Below are positions 28,105 to 37,125 of a DNA stretch of 64,000 nt, one piece after another. A model generated the notes under the pieces. The model made no database searches, had not been told where the DNA came from, and was given only the letters and a program-made list of their open reading frames with translations. Position 1 is the stretch's first letter. Every line of letters begins with the position of its first letter. The translations under genes and the position numbers were made by a program. Source of the DNA: Litorivita sp040371945 (GTDB lineage Bacteria > Pseudomonadota > Alphaproteobacteria > Rhodobacterales > Rhodobacteraceae); assembly GCF_040371945.1 (NCBI RefSeq), contig NZ_BAABWS010000002.1:434001-498000 (forward strand), in the 5' to 3' direction.

Positions 28105-28776
28105 ATGATCGTATTTACATCGGCCCGCTTGGCCGCCCGCTCCATTTTGAAGACCGTCTTCGTTCCTGCCGCTCTTGCCGCAATTTTCGCGGCGGCCCTG
28201 ACAGGTGCGCCCGCACAAGCAGACACCCCCGTGGACAAAATCCTTGACCAAGAGCGCCGCGGCCTTGGCGCGCTGACCGAAGATGCCATTCAAGGTCTGC
28301 TCGAACGTCCGGGGCTGCAGATCGATTATTCGCGCGAATGGCTCGCCAGTCAGCCGCGCGCCAAGGGCGGCGCGCAGTGGCGCTGCCTTGCCGAGGCGCT
28401 GTATTTCGAAGCGCGCGGCGAAAGCGTCAAAGGCCAGTTCGCGGTTGCCGAAGTGATCCTCAACCGCGTCGAAAGCACCCGTTACCCCGATACGATTTGC
28501 GCTGTGATCAACCAAGGCACTGGCCGCAAATATGCCTGCCAGTTCACCTATACATGTGATGGCAAGAAAGAGATCATCGCAGAGCCGCGCGCCTTTGAAC
28601 GTGTGGGCAAGATCGCCAAACTCATGGTCAATGGCGCGCCGCGCGATTTGACCTCGGGGGCAACCCATTACCATACCAAAGCCGTCAGCCCGAAGTGGTC
28701 GCGCAAGTTTCCGCGCACCACCACCATCGGCGTGCATCATTTCTATAAACAGCCCACGCGCCTGTCGCAAAACTGA
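28105..28776 (+). CDS. Cell wall hydrolase, SleB/CwlJ family
   Basis: A 223-residue exported protein. A signal sequence (about 1-40, ending GAPAQAD) is followed by a linker and the Hydrolase_2 domain. The core motif is RCLAEALYFEARGESVKGQ followed by AVAEVILNRV, with the catalytic Glu in ALYFEARGE. The later GATHYHTKAVSPKWSR and VHHFYK match the C-terminal part of the family. These enzymes are lytic transglycosylases that act on peptidoglycan. It has its own upstream spacer of 187 bases. Confidence 0.92.
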   Translation: MIVFTSARLAARSILKTVFVPAALAAIFAAALTGAPAQADTPVDKILDQERRGLGALTEDAIQGLLERPGLQIDYSREWLASQPRAKGGAQWRCLAEALYFEARGESVKGQFAVAEVILNRVESTRYPDTICAVINQGTGRKYACQFTYTCDGKKEIIAEPRAFERVGKIAKLMVNGAPRDLTSGATHYHTKAVSPKWSRKFPRTTTIGVHHFYKQPTRLSQN

Positions 28777-28948
28777 TCGCGCAACGCGCGATGAGAGAAG
28801 GGCGCGCCGTTCCAAAGCCGGAGCGGCGCAAGTCGTCTTGGAGCAGCTGCGCGCCGCGTCGCCGCCGCCGCCCGTTGCGTCGCGCAGCGCTGGTCGGGGG
28901 CCGGAGCGGCTGGTATACCGGCCTCACCACAGCCGCGAAAGACACGCC

Positions 28949-29890
28949 ATGAGCCAAGACATCCGCCTCGCCTTCGAGCATCCCATCGCCCGTGCCCGCG
29001 CCACCGAGCGCCAAGATCAAAATGGCCCGCTCGACCGGATTTCCCTGCGCGATCATGTGGTCGAGGTGGAGATCGGCGCTTTCCAAGCCGAGCGCGGCAC
29101 CACGCAGCGCATATGTTTCAATGTGGTGGTCGAGGTCCGCCCCGTCGCCGCGCCCTTGGACGACGATGTGGATCGCATTTTGTCCTATGACAAGGTGACC
29201 GAGGCGATTGCCTTTGAATTGGCCGCCGAGCGGCTCAATCTGCTCGAAACGCTTGCTGCGCGGATTGCCGACCGGATATTGCTCGAACCGCAAGCCGAGC
29301 GGGTGTTCGTGCGGATCGAGAAACTCGACCGTGGCCCTGGCGCCTTGGGGGTCGAGATTGTGCGCTCCGCCGATGAGCGCAGCGCCGCCGCCGTCCTGCA
29401 ATCGGCCCCGCGCCCGCATCTGGTCTTTTTGGGAAATGAGGCCATCGCCAGCCCGCATCTGGGCGCTTGGCTGGACCAGTTGGAAGCGCGCGCCGAGCCG
29501 GTGATCCTTTGCGTCGGCCCGCATGACGGACCGGTTCCGAAGGCGCAAAACCCTTTGGCACAGCGCCGCATTGATCTTTTGGCGATGGAGCAAAACGCAT
29601 GGACCTTGGCCGCGCGCGACAAACGCTGCGTGGTGACCGCGACGCGTACCGAGCTTGATTGGGCGATGAAGCACGGGCAGATTTGCGTCTGGGCCCCGTC
29701 GAAAATGTTGCTTGATGCGCCGCAAAACCCTCTGGCCGATCTGGGCACGCGCGCGCCGCTGTCGCTGGCGCTTTGGCTTGGCGGGCAAATGACGGCGAGC
29801 GATCTGTTGCTGATCGGCGCGCAAATGCCGAAAGGGGCCGAAACGGTCTTGCCCCTGCGCCAGATTGCCGCCACCAGCGCACAGATTTGA
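28949..29890 (+). CDS. folB: Dihydroneopterin aldolase FolB with C-terminal extension
   Basis: FolB converts dihydroneopterin to 6-hydroxymethyl-dihydropterin in folate synthesis. The protein has 313 residues, far longer than the usual 120. The FolB-like domain lies at about 28-145, with ISLRDHVVEVEIGAFQAERG, RICFNVVVEV, ILSYDKVTEAI and the conserved LLETLAARIADRILLEP string. The remaining 165 residues form an unrecognised domain. folP follows after 7 bases, so the two form an operon. Rhodobacterial FolB proteins of this length are known. The ATG at 28949 lacks a strong ribosome binding site. Confidence 0.88.
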   Translation: MSQDIRLAFEHPIARARATERQDQNGPLDRISLRDHVVEVEIGAFQAERGTTQRICFNVVVEVRPVAAPLDDDVDRILSYDKVTEAIAFELAAERLNLLETLAARIADRILLEPQAERVFVRIEKLDRGPGALGVEIVRSADERSAAAVLQSAPRPHLVFLGNEAIASPHLGAWLDQLEARAEPVILCVGPHDGPVPKAQNPLAQRRIDLLAMEQNAWTLAARDKRCVVTATRTELDWAMKHGQICVWAPSKMLLDAPQNPLADLGTRAPLSLALWLGGQMTASDLLLIGAQMPKGAETVLPLRQIAATSAQI

Positions 29891-29897
29891 GCACCCG

Positions 29898-30914
29898 ATG
29901 AGCGGATATTTTTGCCCCTTGCCGCAATCTAGCATGGCGCGCCCTGCCGAAGCCGTGTCGTTGGCGGGTGGGCCTTTGTGGTTCACCCATGCCATCCGTT
30001 TTGGCCGTGAAGGCGGGGGCACTTCGGAGGGCGAGGTCGTTCCAGCGGCAGCGATTCCGGCCGCAAATCTGGAGCGGCTGAGCGCGCCGCGTGCACCGCT
30101 GGCAGGGTTGGATATGGGGCGCACCACCTTGATGGGGATATTGAACACCACACCGGACAGCTTTTCGGATGGCGGCGACCACAATGATGTCGCAGCGGCC
30201 CGCGAGGCCGCCCTCGCGATGGTCGCAGCGGGGGCCGATATCATTGACGTGGGCGGCGAATCCACCCGCCCCGGAGCGGTGGAAGTGCCGGTGGACGAAG
30301 AGATCGCCCGCACCCGCCCCGTGATCGAGGCCATCCGCGCGCAAAGCGATGTGCCGATCTCGATCGACACGCGCAAATCCGCCGTGGCCCGCGCGGCCAT
30401 GGGCGCGGGCGCGGATTTGGTCAATGACGTTTCGGCATTCGGCTTTGATCCGAAGATGCAGCAGGTTTGCGCCGATCTGGGCGCGCCGGTCTGTTTGATG
30501 CATGCCCAAGGCGATCCGGCGACGATGCAGCATGATCCGCAGTATGGCGACGTGCTGCTCGACGTTTATGACGCGCTGGAGGCGGCGGTTGCGCGCGCCG
30601 AGGCCGCCGGTATTGCCCGCGCGCGTATCCTCGTCGATCCAGGCATCGGGTTTGGCAAGTCAGAGGCGCATAACTTGCGGCTTTTGCGGCATATTTCGCT
30701 GTTCCACGGGATCGGATGTCCGATGCTTCTGGGCGTGTCGCGCAAGGGGTTCATCGGCCGCATCGGCAAGGCGCCCGACCCCAAAGACCGCGCCGCAGGC
30801 TCCATCGCCGTTGCACTTGCGGGGCTGGCGCAGGGGGTGCAGATGCTGCGTGTGCATGACGTGCGCGAAACCGCTTCGGCGCTGGCGCTGTGGCGCGCCG
30901 CGCGCGGGCTTTGA
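29898..30914 (+). CDS. folP: Dihydropteroate synthase FolP
   Basis: FolP joins p-aminobenzoate to hydroxymethyl-dihydropterin diphosphate; it is the target of sulfonamides. The protein has 338 residues. The TIM-barrel motifs are GILNTTPDSFSDGG, IDVGGESTRPGA, SIDTRKSAVA, LVNDVSAF, ILVDPGIGFGKS and LLGVSRKGFIG. The N-terminal 70 residues precede the barrel and are longer than in E. coli. It follows folB by 7 bases, with glmM about 75 bases downstream, an order common in this group. Confidence 0.96.
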   Translation: MSGYFCPLPQSSMARPAEAVSLAGGPLWFTHAIRFGREGGGTSEGEVVPAAAIPAANLERLSAPRAPLAGLDMGRTTLMGILNTTPDSFSDGGDHNDVAAAREAALAMVAAGADIIDVGGESTRPGAVEVPVDEEIARTRPVIEAIRAQSDVPISIDTRKSAVARAAMGAGADLVNDVSAFGFDPKMQQVCADLGAPVCLMHAQGDPATMQHDPQYGDVLLDVYDALEAAVARAEAAGIARARILVDPGIGFGKSEAHNLRLLRHISLFHGIGCPMLLGVSRKGFIGRIGKAPDPKDRAAGSIAVALAGLAQGVQMLRVHDVRETASALALWRAARGL

Positions 30915-30988
30915 CCTGCGGGCCAATCGCGCATAAACCCTATTCAAAGGCGCAAGACGCTCCAGAATATCAGTCGAGGATCCCCAGT

Positions 30989-32338
30989 ATGACCCGCAAA
31001 TTTTTCGGCACCGACGGGGTGCGCGGCACCGCAAACACCTATCCGATGACCGCCGAAATGGCGCTGCGCCTCGGGGCGGCGGTGGGTCGGTATTTTCGCC
31101 GCGACGGATCGAATGTGCACCGCGTGGTGATCGGCAAGGACACGCGATTGTCCGGCTATATGTTTGAAAACGCGCTCACGGCGGGGCTGACCTCGACGGG
31201 GATGAATGTGCTGCTGCTCGGGCCGGTGCCGACGCCCGCCGTGGGTCTGTTGACGCCCTCGATGCGCGCCGATCTGGGCGTGATGATCTCGGCCAGCCAT
31301 AACCCCGCCCATGACAACGGCATCAAGTTTTTCGGCCCCGACGGGTTCAAATTGTCGGATGAGGCCGAGATGGAGATCGAAGCCTTGGTCGAGGCCGGAG
31401 TGGAGCCGGCGCAGGCGCGCAACATCGGCCGCGCGCAGCGGATCGATGACGGGCTGTTCCGCTATGTGGAGCGGGTGAAATCCACCTTCCCCGAAGGCCG
31501 CCGATTGGACGGGATCAAGGTCGTGGTCGATTGCGCCAACGGCGCTGCCTATCGCGCCGCGCCCGAGGTTCTTTGGGAGCTTGGCGCCGAGGTGATCAAA
31601 ATCGGCGTCTCGCCCAATGGTTTGAATATCAACGAAAAATGTGGATCAACCGCGCCGCGCACCGCCGCCGAGGCCGTGGTCGCCCATGGGGCGGATTTGG
31701 GCATATGCCTTGACGGCGATGCGGACCGGATCATCTTGATCGACGAGACCGGCGCCGTGGCCGACGGTGACCAATTGATGGCGCTGCTGGCGAGCCGCTG
31801 GGCCGAGGAAGGGCGATTGAAGAGCGGCGCATTGGTGGCGACGGTGATGTCCAATCTGGGGCTTGAGCGGTTTTTGGACGGCAAGGGGCTGCGCCTTGAG
31901 CGCACCGGCGTCGGGGATCGGTATGTCGTCGAGCGGATGCGCGCGGGCGGGTTTAACCTTGGCGGCGAGCAATCGGGCCATATCGTCATGACCGATTATG
32001 CAACCACCGGCGACGGGTTGATGGCGGGGCTGCAATTTCTGGCCGAAATGGTGCGCTCGGGGCAACGCGCCTCGACGCTGGCCAAACAGTTTGAAACCGT
32101 GCCGCAGCTGTTGAAAAACGTGCGGTTTTCGGCGGGGCAGGTGCCGCTTGAAGAGGCCAAAGTGCAGGCCGCGATCCAAGAAGCCGAGGCCGATCTGGCG
32201 GGCAATGGCCGTTTGCTCATTCGCAAATCGGGCACCGAACCCTTGATCCGCGTGATGGCGGAAAGTGAGGACGAAGCCATTCTGACCGCCGCTGTCGACC
32301 ACGTTGTCGCCGCTGTGGAGCAAGCAACCGCCTCTTGA
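30989..32338 (+). CDS. glmM: Phosphoglucosamine mutase GlmM
   Basis: GlmM converts glucosamine-6-phosphate to glucosamine-1-phosphate for peptidoglycan and LPS precursors. It has 449 residues. It begins TRKFFGTDGVRG and carries the phosphorylatable Ser103 in SASHNPAHDNGIK, the metal loop CLDGDADRI, the GGEQSGHIVM substrate loop and RKSGTEPLIRVM phosphate-binding loop. The ATG at 30989 is chosen because an upstream in-frame start lacks support. It converges with ilvC and shares a terminator. Confidence 0.98.
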   Translation: MTRKFFGTDGVRGTANTYPMTAEMALRLGAAVGRYFRRDGSNVHRVVIGKDTRLSGYMFENALTAGLTSTGMNVLLLGPVPTPAVGLLTPSMRADLGVMISASHNPAHDNGIKFFGPDGFKLSDEAEMEIEALVEAGVEPAQARNIGRAQRIDDGLFRYVERVKSTFPEGRRLDGIKVVVDCANGAAYRAAPEVLWELGAEVIKIGVSPNGLNINEKCGSTAPRTAAEAVVAHGADLGICLDGDADRIILIDETGAVADGDQLMALLASRWAEEGRLKSGALVATVMSNLGLERFLDGKGLRLERTGVGDRYVVERMRAGGFNLGGEQSGHIVMTDYATTGDGLMAGLQFLAEMVRSGQRASTLAKQFETVPQLLKNVRFSAGQVPLEEAKVQAAIQEAEADLAGNGRLLIRKSGTEPLIRVMAESEDEAILTAAVDHVVAAVEQATAS

Positions 32339-32348
32339 GCGCAACAAA

Positions 32349-32373
32349 AAAGGCGCGCCCGAAAGCGCGCCTT
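32349..32373. terminator. Bidirectional terminator between glmM and ilvC
   Basis: AAGGCGCGC and GCGCGCCTT form the stem. A-run on the left and downstream T-rich context on either side suit both convergent genes. Confidence 0.85.
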
Positions 32374-32399
32374 AAAGACAGTTCCAAATCCTTCGGGAC

Positions 32400-33422
32400 T
32401 TAGTTCTTTTCTTTGTCGACCATTTTGCCCGCGGAAATCCACGGCATCATGTCGCGCAGTTTCTTGCCGACAACTTCGATCTGGTGCTCGTCGTGCAGAC
32501 GGCGGGTCGCTTTGAAGAAGGGCTGACCGACCGAGTTTTCCTGCATGAAGTCACGCACGAATTTGCCGTTCTGGATGTCGGTGAGAACACCTTTCATCGC
32601 CGCTTTGGTTTCCTCATAGGGCAACACGCGCGGGCCCGAAACATATTCGCCGTATTCGGCAGTGTTCGAGATCGAATAGTTCATGTTGGCGATGCCGCCT
32701 TCATAGATCAGATCGACGATCAGTTTGGTTTCGTGCAGGCATTCGAAATAGGCCATTTCGGGCGCATAACCCGCTTCGACCAATGTCTCGAAACCCATGC
32801 GGATCAACTCGACGATACCGCCGCACAAAACGGCCTGTTCGCCGAAGAGGTCGGTTTCGCATTCTTCGCGGAAGTTGGTTTCGATGATGCCCGAACGGCC
32901 GCCACCGATGGCCGAGCAATAAGACAGACCGATTTCGAGCGCTTTGCCCGATGCGTCGCGGTCCACCGCCACAAGGCAAGGCACGCCGCCGCCTTTGGTG
33001 TATTCGCCGCGCACGGTGTGGCCGGGGCCTTTGGGGGCCATCATGATGACGTCGACGCCTTCTTTGGGCTCGATCAGGCCGAAATGCACGTTCAAACCGT
33101 GGGCAAATGCGATCGCCGCACCGGGTTTGATATTGTCATGCACGTATTTTTTGTAGGTTTCGGCCTGCAATTCGTCGGGCATGGTGAACATGATGACATC
33201 GCACCATGCGGCGGCTTCCGCGATGCCCATCACGGTGAGGCCTTCGCCTTCGGCTTTCTTGGCCGAGGCCGAGCCTTCGCGCAGGGCGACGACAAGGTTC
33301 TTCGCGCCGCTGTCGCGCAGGTTCAGCGCATGGGCGTGGCCTTGGCTGCCATAGCCGAGGATGGCCACTTTCTTGTCTTTGATCAGGTTGATGTCGCAAT
33401 CGCGGTCATAATATACGCGCAT
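32400..33422 (-). CDS. ilvC: Ketol-acid reductoisomerase IlvC
   Basis: IlvC catalyses isomerisation and NADPH-dependent reduction in valine and isoleucine synthesis. It is a class I enzyme of 340 residues. The dinucleotide-binding loop is VAILGYGSQGHAHALNLRDSG; later motifs are MMAPKGPGHTVR, ETNFREECETDLFGEQ (with the metal ligands) and YSISNTAEYGE. The start at 33422 has AGAGGA upstream. It is divergent from the two Lrp/AsnC genes, with a 159-base AT-rich spacer that could hold their binding sites. Confidence 0.98.
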   Translation of the reverse strand: MRVYYDRDCDINLIKDKKVAILGYGSQGHAHALNLRDSGAKNLVVALREGSASAKKAEGEGLTVMGIAEAAAWCDVIMFTMPDELQAETYKKYVHDNIKPGAAIAFAHGLNVHFGLIEPKEGVDVIMMAPKGPGHTVRGEYTKGGGVPCLVAVDRDASGKALEIGLSYCSAIGGGRSGIIETNFREECETDLFGEQAVLCGGIVELIRMGFETLVEAGYAPEMAYFECLHETKLIVDLIYEGGIANMNYSISNTAEYGEYVSGPRVLPYEETKAAMKGVLTDIQNGKFVRDFMQENSVGQPFFKATRRLHDEHQIEVVGKKLRDMMPWISAGKMVDKEKN

Positions 33423-33581
33423 GATATGTCCTCTTTGGTTGCAACGCGGGGCGCCATGCCGACGCGTCGGGATTCTGCGGGCACAATAGGCGTGTTTTGC
33501 ACGATATGATTTGCCAATCGACATGATTTTCGCATATTGGTGAAAAATCTATTCTCAGAATGCGGCTGCGCGTGGTGATTC

Positions 33582-34037
33582 ATGCTTGATGATACGGATC
33601 GACGGATACTGCGGCTCTATCAAGCCGAACCGATGCTCTCGGCGGCGGATCTGGCGGCGCGGGCGGGCATTGCCACGGCGACCTGCTGGCGGCGGGTCGA
33701 GAAGATGATCGAGAGCGGGGTGATCCGCGCCAACCGCGCCGTGATCGATTGGCGCGCGATGGGCTATGAGGTCGAGGTCAGCCTGCGCGTGAGCCTCGAC
33801 AAAACCAATCCGCGTGCCTTTGACGAGTTTATCGCCGAGGCACGCACCGTGCCGGATGTCATTGAAATCCAAACCTTTCTTGGCCGTGTGGATGTGCGAT
33901 TGTCGGTGATTGCCCGTGATATGGCGCATTACCAAGACATCTATCGTAGCCGCATCCTGTCGCTGCCGCATATCAATGACATCGAAGCCTTGATGCATGT
34001 CGCGCGGATCAAAAGCGACGAGGCACTGCCGCTATGA
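33582..34037 (+). CDS. Lrp/AsnC family regulator (first of two)
   Basis: A 151-residue transcription regulator with an N-terminal winged helix (LDDTDRRILRLYQAEPML, then AARAGIATATCWRRVEKM) and a C-terminal RAM/ligand-binding domain. Regulators of this family respond to amino acids. The spacer to the divergent ilvC at 33423-33581 includes an AT-rich stretch near 33515-33560 that may bind one or both regulators, so ilvC is a candidate target. Its TGA overlaps the next start (ATGA). Confidence 0.9.
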   Translation: MLDDTDRRILRLYQAEPMLSAADLAARAGIATATCWRRVEKMIESGVIRANRAVIDWRAMGYEVEVSLRVSLDKTNPRAFDEFIAEARTVPDVIEIQTFLGRVDVRLSVIARDMAHYQDIYRSRILSLPHINDIEALMHVARIKSDEALPL

Positions 34038-34492
34038 TCGAGTTGGATGAAATGGACCGGACGCTTTTGCGCGAGCTGGCGCGCGATGCGGGGCAAACGG
34101 CGGGGGCCTTGGGGCGCAAGATCGGCCTGTCGCAACCGGCGACATGGCGGCGGATCGAGCGGTTGAAATCCATCGGCGTTCTGGCGGGGCAACGGCTTGA
34201 TCTGGACCGCGAAAAGCTGGGCTTTGGCGTTGCGGTGTTTTTGGGGGTCAAACTGGCCACCAAGGGCCGCGTCAGCTTGGACGATTTCGAACGCGCGGTC
34301 TGCGCCATTCCCGAGGTGCAAACCGTCGAACACGTCTTGGGCATGTATGATTACCGCCTGCGCGTTGTGGCCCGCGACATCGCCGATTTCGAGCGGGTCT
34401 TGCGGCGGCGGATCATGACGCTGCCCGGGGTGGGCGACGTCGAGGCCAATGTGCTCTTGTCCGAAGAGCGCCTTGCGGGGCCATTGGGCTAG
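34034..34492 (+). CDS. Lrp/AsnC family regulator (second of two)
   Basis: A 152-residue regulator that overlaps the first by 4 bases. The N-terminal winged helix is LDEMDRTLLRELARDAGQTAGALGRKIGLSQPATWRRIERL, and a RAM domain follows. It shares the general family pattern with its neighbour but is clearly not a recent copy. Being co-translated in near-equal amounts suggests the two may form mixed oligomers, which is inference. Confidence 0.9.
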   Translation: MIELDEMDRTLLRELARDAGQTAGALGRKIGLSQPATWRRIERLKSIGVLAGQRLDLDREKLGFGVAVFLGVKLATKGRVSLDDFERAVCAIPEVQTVEHVLGMYDYRLRVVARDIADFERVLRRRIMTLPGVGDVEANVLLSEERLAGPLG

Positions 34493-34567
34493 GGCACGGC
34501 GATTTAGCGCTTTTGCACGGACCCGCCGCGCGATAGCCTCACCGCAACAAACCGGAGGAACACCGCC

Positions 34568-35701
34568 ATGACCGCCTTGCTTGATACCGTCGATCCCGAT
34601 GGATTGCTCGAATATTCCGTGGTTTTCACCGACCGCAGTCTCAATCATATGTCGCAAGAATTCCAAAGGGTTATGCGCGACATCTCAAGCTTGCTCAAAG
34701 AGGTTTACCGCGCCCAGAGCATTGCCCTTGTCCCTGGCGGCGGCAGCTACGCGATGGAGGCGGTCGCGCGCCAGTTCGGCGCAGGCCAGCACGCGATGAT
34801 CGTTCGCAACGGTTGGTTCTCTTACCGCTGGAGCCAGATTTTCGAGGCGGGAAATTTCGCCGCCGAAACCACCGTTTTCAAGGCCCGTCAAACCGGTAAT
34901 GGCGTGCAATCGCCCTTTGCTCCGGCGCCGATTTCCGAGGTGACGGCGGCGATCCGCGAGGCCAAGCCGCAGGTGGTTTTCGCCCCCCATGTGGAAACCT
35001 CGGCGGGTTTGATTTTGCCCGACGACTATATCAAGGCGCTCGCCGAGGCGGCCCATGAGGTCGGCGCGCTGTTCGTTCTGGATTGCATTGCCTCGGGCTG
35101 CGCATGGGTCGATATGGAAAAAAGCGGCGTCGATGTGTTGATCTCTGCGCCGCAAAAAGGCTGGTCGGCTTCGCCCTCAGCGGGATTGGTGATGATGTCG
35201 GACCGCGCCGCCGCGCGGCTCGAAGAGACCACATCGGACAGCTTCGCGCTCGACCTGAAAAAATGGCGCTCGATCATGGCGGCCTATGAAAACGGCGGCC
35301 ACGCCTATCATGCGACCATGCCCACCGATGCTTTGCGCGCCTTTCGCGACACGATGGTCGAGACCAAGGACTACGGCTTTGAACGCCTGCGCGAGGCGCA
35401 ATGGGCGCTTGGCGATGGGGTGCGCGCGATGCTGGCCGCGCGCGGTTTTACTTCGGTCGCGGCTGACGGCTTTGGCGCGCCGGGTGTTGTGGTCAGCTAC
35501 ACCGACGATCCGATGATCCAGAACGGCAGCAAATTTGCCGCGCAGGGGCTGCAAATTGCGGCGGGGGTGCCTCTGGCCTGCGACGAGCCGGACGGGTTTA
35601 TGACCTTCCGCATCGGCCTTTTCGGTTTGGACAAACTCTATGACGTGCCAAGCGCGCTTGGCCGTCTGGAGGCGGCGCTCGATCAGGTTCTGGCGGGCTA
35701 A
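34568..35701 (+). CDS. Class V aminotransferase
   Basis: A 377-residue PLP enzyme of the class V family, similar to serine--glyoxylate and alanine--glyoxylate aminotransferases. The PLP lysine is Lys197 in SAPQKGWSASPSAG. A GGGSYAMEAVARQ phosphate-binding turn, the PHVETSAGL segment and VLDCIASGCAWVDME (Asp that binds the PLP ring) are visible. The true amino donor cannot be told. It is 75 bases after the second Lrp gene, suggesting a regulator/target link. Confidence 0.85.
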   Translation: MTALLDTVDPDGLLEYSVVFTDRSLNHMSQEFQRVMRDISSLLKEVYRAQSIALVPGGGSYAMEAVARQFGAGQHAMIVRNGWFSYRWSQIFEAGNFAAETTVFKARQTGNGVQSPFAPAPISEVTAAIREAKPQVVFAPHVETSAGLILPDDYIKALAEAAHEVGALFVLDCIASGCAWVDMEKSGVDVLISAPQKGWSASPSAGLVMMSDRAAARLEETTSDSFALDLKKWRSIMAAYENGGHAYHATMPTDALRAFRDTMVETKDYGFERLREAQWALGDGVRAMLAARGFTSVAADGFGAPGVVVSYTDDPMIQNGSKFAAQGLQIAAGVPLACDEPDGFMTFRIGLFGLDKLYDVPSALGRLEAALDQVLAG

Positions 35702-35719
35702 ACCTTTGGTCGTGCGGGG

Positions 35720-36922
35720 TTATCCGCGCGTGCTCAAGCCCATTTGCATCATCATTTTGCGCACCGGCGCCATGCCGTAGATCGCCGACAGCCCCGCCGC
35801 GCGCAGATCGCGCAGGGGCTGCGCATGGATTTGCGAGGCGCGGTTGAGCAAATCGATCCCCGCCACCCGCGCGCGCACCTCGCCGTGGCGGGCCTTGTGG
35901 AACTTGTCGAGCATCTCGCGGCTGCCGAGCGTTTCGGGTGCGGCCGTCGCGAGGTCGAGCAAGACCCGCAGATCGCCAAGGCTCATATTCAGCCCCTGCG
36001 CCCCGATGGGCGGCACCACATGGGCTGCCTCGGCGATCAGTGCCAAACGCTCGGCGCTCATCCGCTCGGCCACTTGGCTGATGATCGGCCAAGTGGTGCG
36101 GCGCGAGGCGAGGCTCAAAGGGCCAAGTAACAAGCACGAACGGCGGTTCATATCCGCCTCGAAATCCGCCTCCGGTAGAGCGGCAAGGCGCATCGCCTCC
36201 GGCCCGTCCTCCATCCACACCACGGCAGAGCAGGGGCGCCCCTCATGATCGGGCAGCGGCACCAATGTAAACGGTCCGCCCGAGCGGTGAATCTCGGTCG
36301 ATACATTGTTGTGGGGGATGGGGTGCGTGACCGCAAAGGCCAGCGCCTTTTGTCCGTAACGCGTTGTTTTTACATCAATACCTGCGGCTTCGCGCAGGCG
36401 CGATCCGCGCCCGTCGGCGGCGATGGCCAGCTTCGCACTGACGATTTCGCCATCGCTGAGCGTGACGCGGGCCTCGGATGTGCGGGTGAACAGCGCCGTG
36501 GCGGATGTGCCGGCGCGAAATTCGGCATTCGGCAACTCATCGATGCGGGCCAGAAACTCGCGCCGCAAAAGCCAATTGGGCAGGTTCCACCCGAAAGGCA
36601 GATCGGAGAGATCGGACGCGTCAAACTCGCGCGTCAGGCGCGGTTCGGGGTCCACGCCGCCCGCATCGACAATGCGCATGATCTGCAAGTCGGCGGCATG
36701 GGGGGCAAGGCGGGTCCAAACGCCCGCACGATCCAAAAGCGCCTGCGCGGGCTGTAAAAAAGCCGTGGTGCGCAAATCCGATCCGGCCCCGTCGCGTGTG
36801 GTGACGGGCGGCGCCGGATCGACGCAGAGCACGGAAAACCCCGCCTGCCCGAAGACGCAGGTCGCCGCCAAACCGGCAATCCCGCCGCCAGAAATCAGGA
36901 TATCAACATCGGATTTTTGCAT
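35720..36922 (-). CDS. UbiH/COQ6 family flavin hydroxylase
   Basis: A 400-residue FAD-dependent monooxygenase. The FAD-binding motif GGGIAGLAA appears near residue 12, then DG(A)GSDLR-like RDGAGSDLR and AIAADGRGSRLREAAG. The C-terminal FAD motif is LIAEAAHVVPPIGAQGLNM, where the usual GDAAH is AEAAH. Proteins of this family add hydroxyl groups to the ubiquinone ring precursor. AGGAGG lies upstream of the start. It converges with the class V aminotransferase gene with an 18-base gap. The exact hydroxylation position cannot be told from sequence. Confidence 0.88.
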   Translation of the reverse strand: MQKSDVDILISGGGIAGLAATCVFGQAGFSVLCVDPAPPVTTRDGAGSDLRTTAFLQPAQALLDRAGVWTRLAPHAADLQIMRIVDAGGVDPEPRLTREFDASDLSDLPFGWNLPNWLLRREFLARIDELPNAEFRAGTSATALFTRTSEARVTLSDGEIVSAKLAIAADGRGSRLREAAGIDVKTTRYGQKALAFAVTHPIPHNNVSTEIHRSGGPFTLVPLPDHEGRPCSAVVWMEDGPEAMRLAALPEADFEADMNRRSCLLLGPLSLASRRTTWPIISQVAERMSAERLALIAEAAHVVPPIGAQGLNMSLGDLRVLLDLATAAPETLGSREMLDKFHKARHGEVRARVAGIDLLNRASQIHAQPLRDLRAAGLSAIYGMAPVRKMMMQMGLSTRG

Positions 36923-37125
36923 CAAAAAGCCTCCTGAGGCGTAACCTAGTGCGAAACGCAGGGCAGTTCCATGCGCGATCCGCCGCGCCTGACGCCGCGA
37001 GAGCATGCGCGGGGCCGCCATGGCCTTCGCTGCGCGCGCGGCGGCACAGGGCGGCGCGGCCTATCCGCGAAGCGCGGGGCGTGTTGTTGAAGTATAAACC
37101 ATTTATAACAATGACTTATGATATG

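Noticed and set aside
28777..28800. ATCGCGC-AAC-GCGCGAT hairpin after the cell wall hydrolase gene
   Set aside because: The stem is real but overlaps the stop region and has no T-run; too little to call a terminator.
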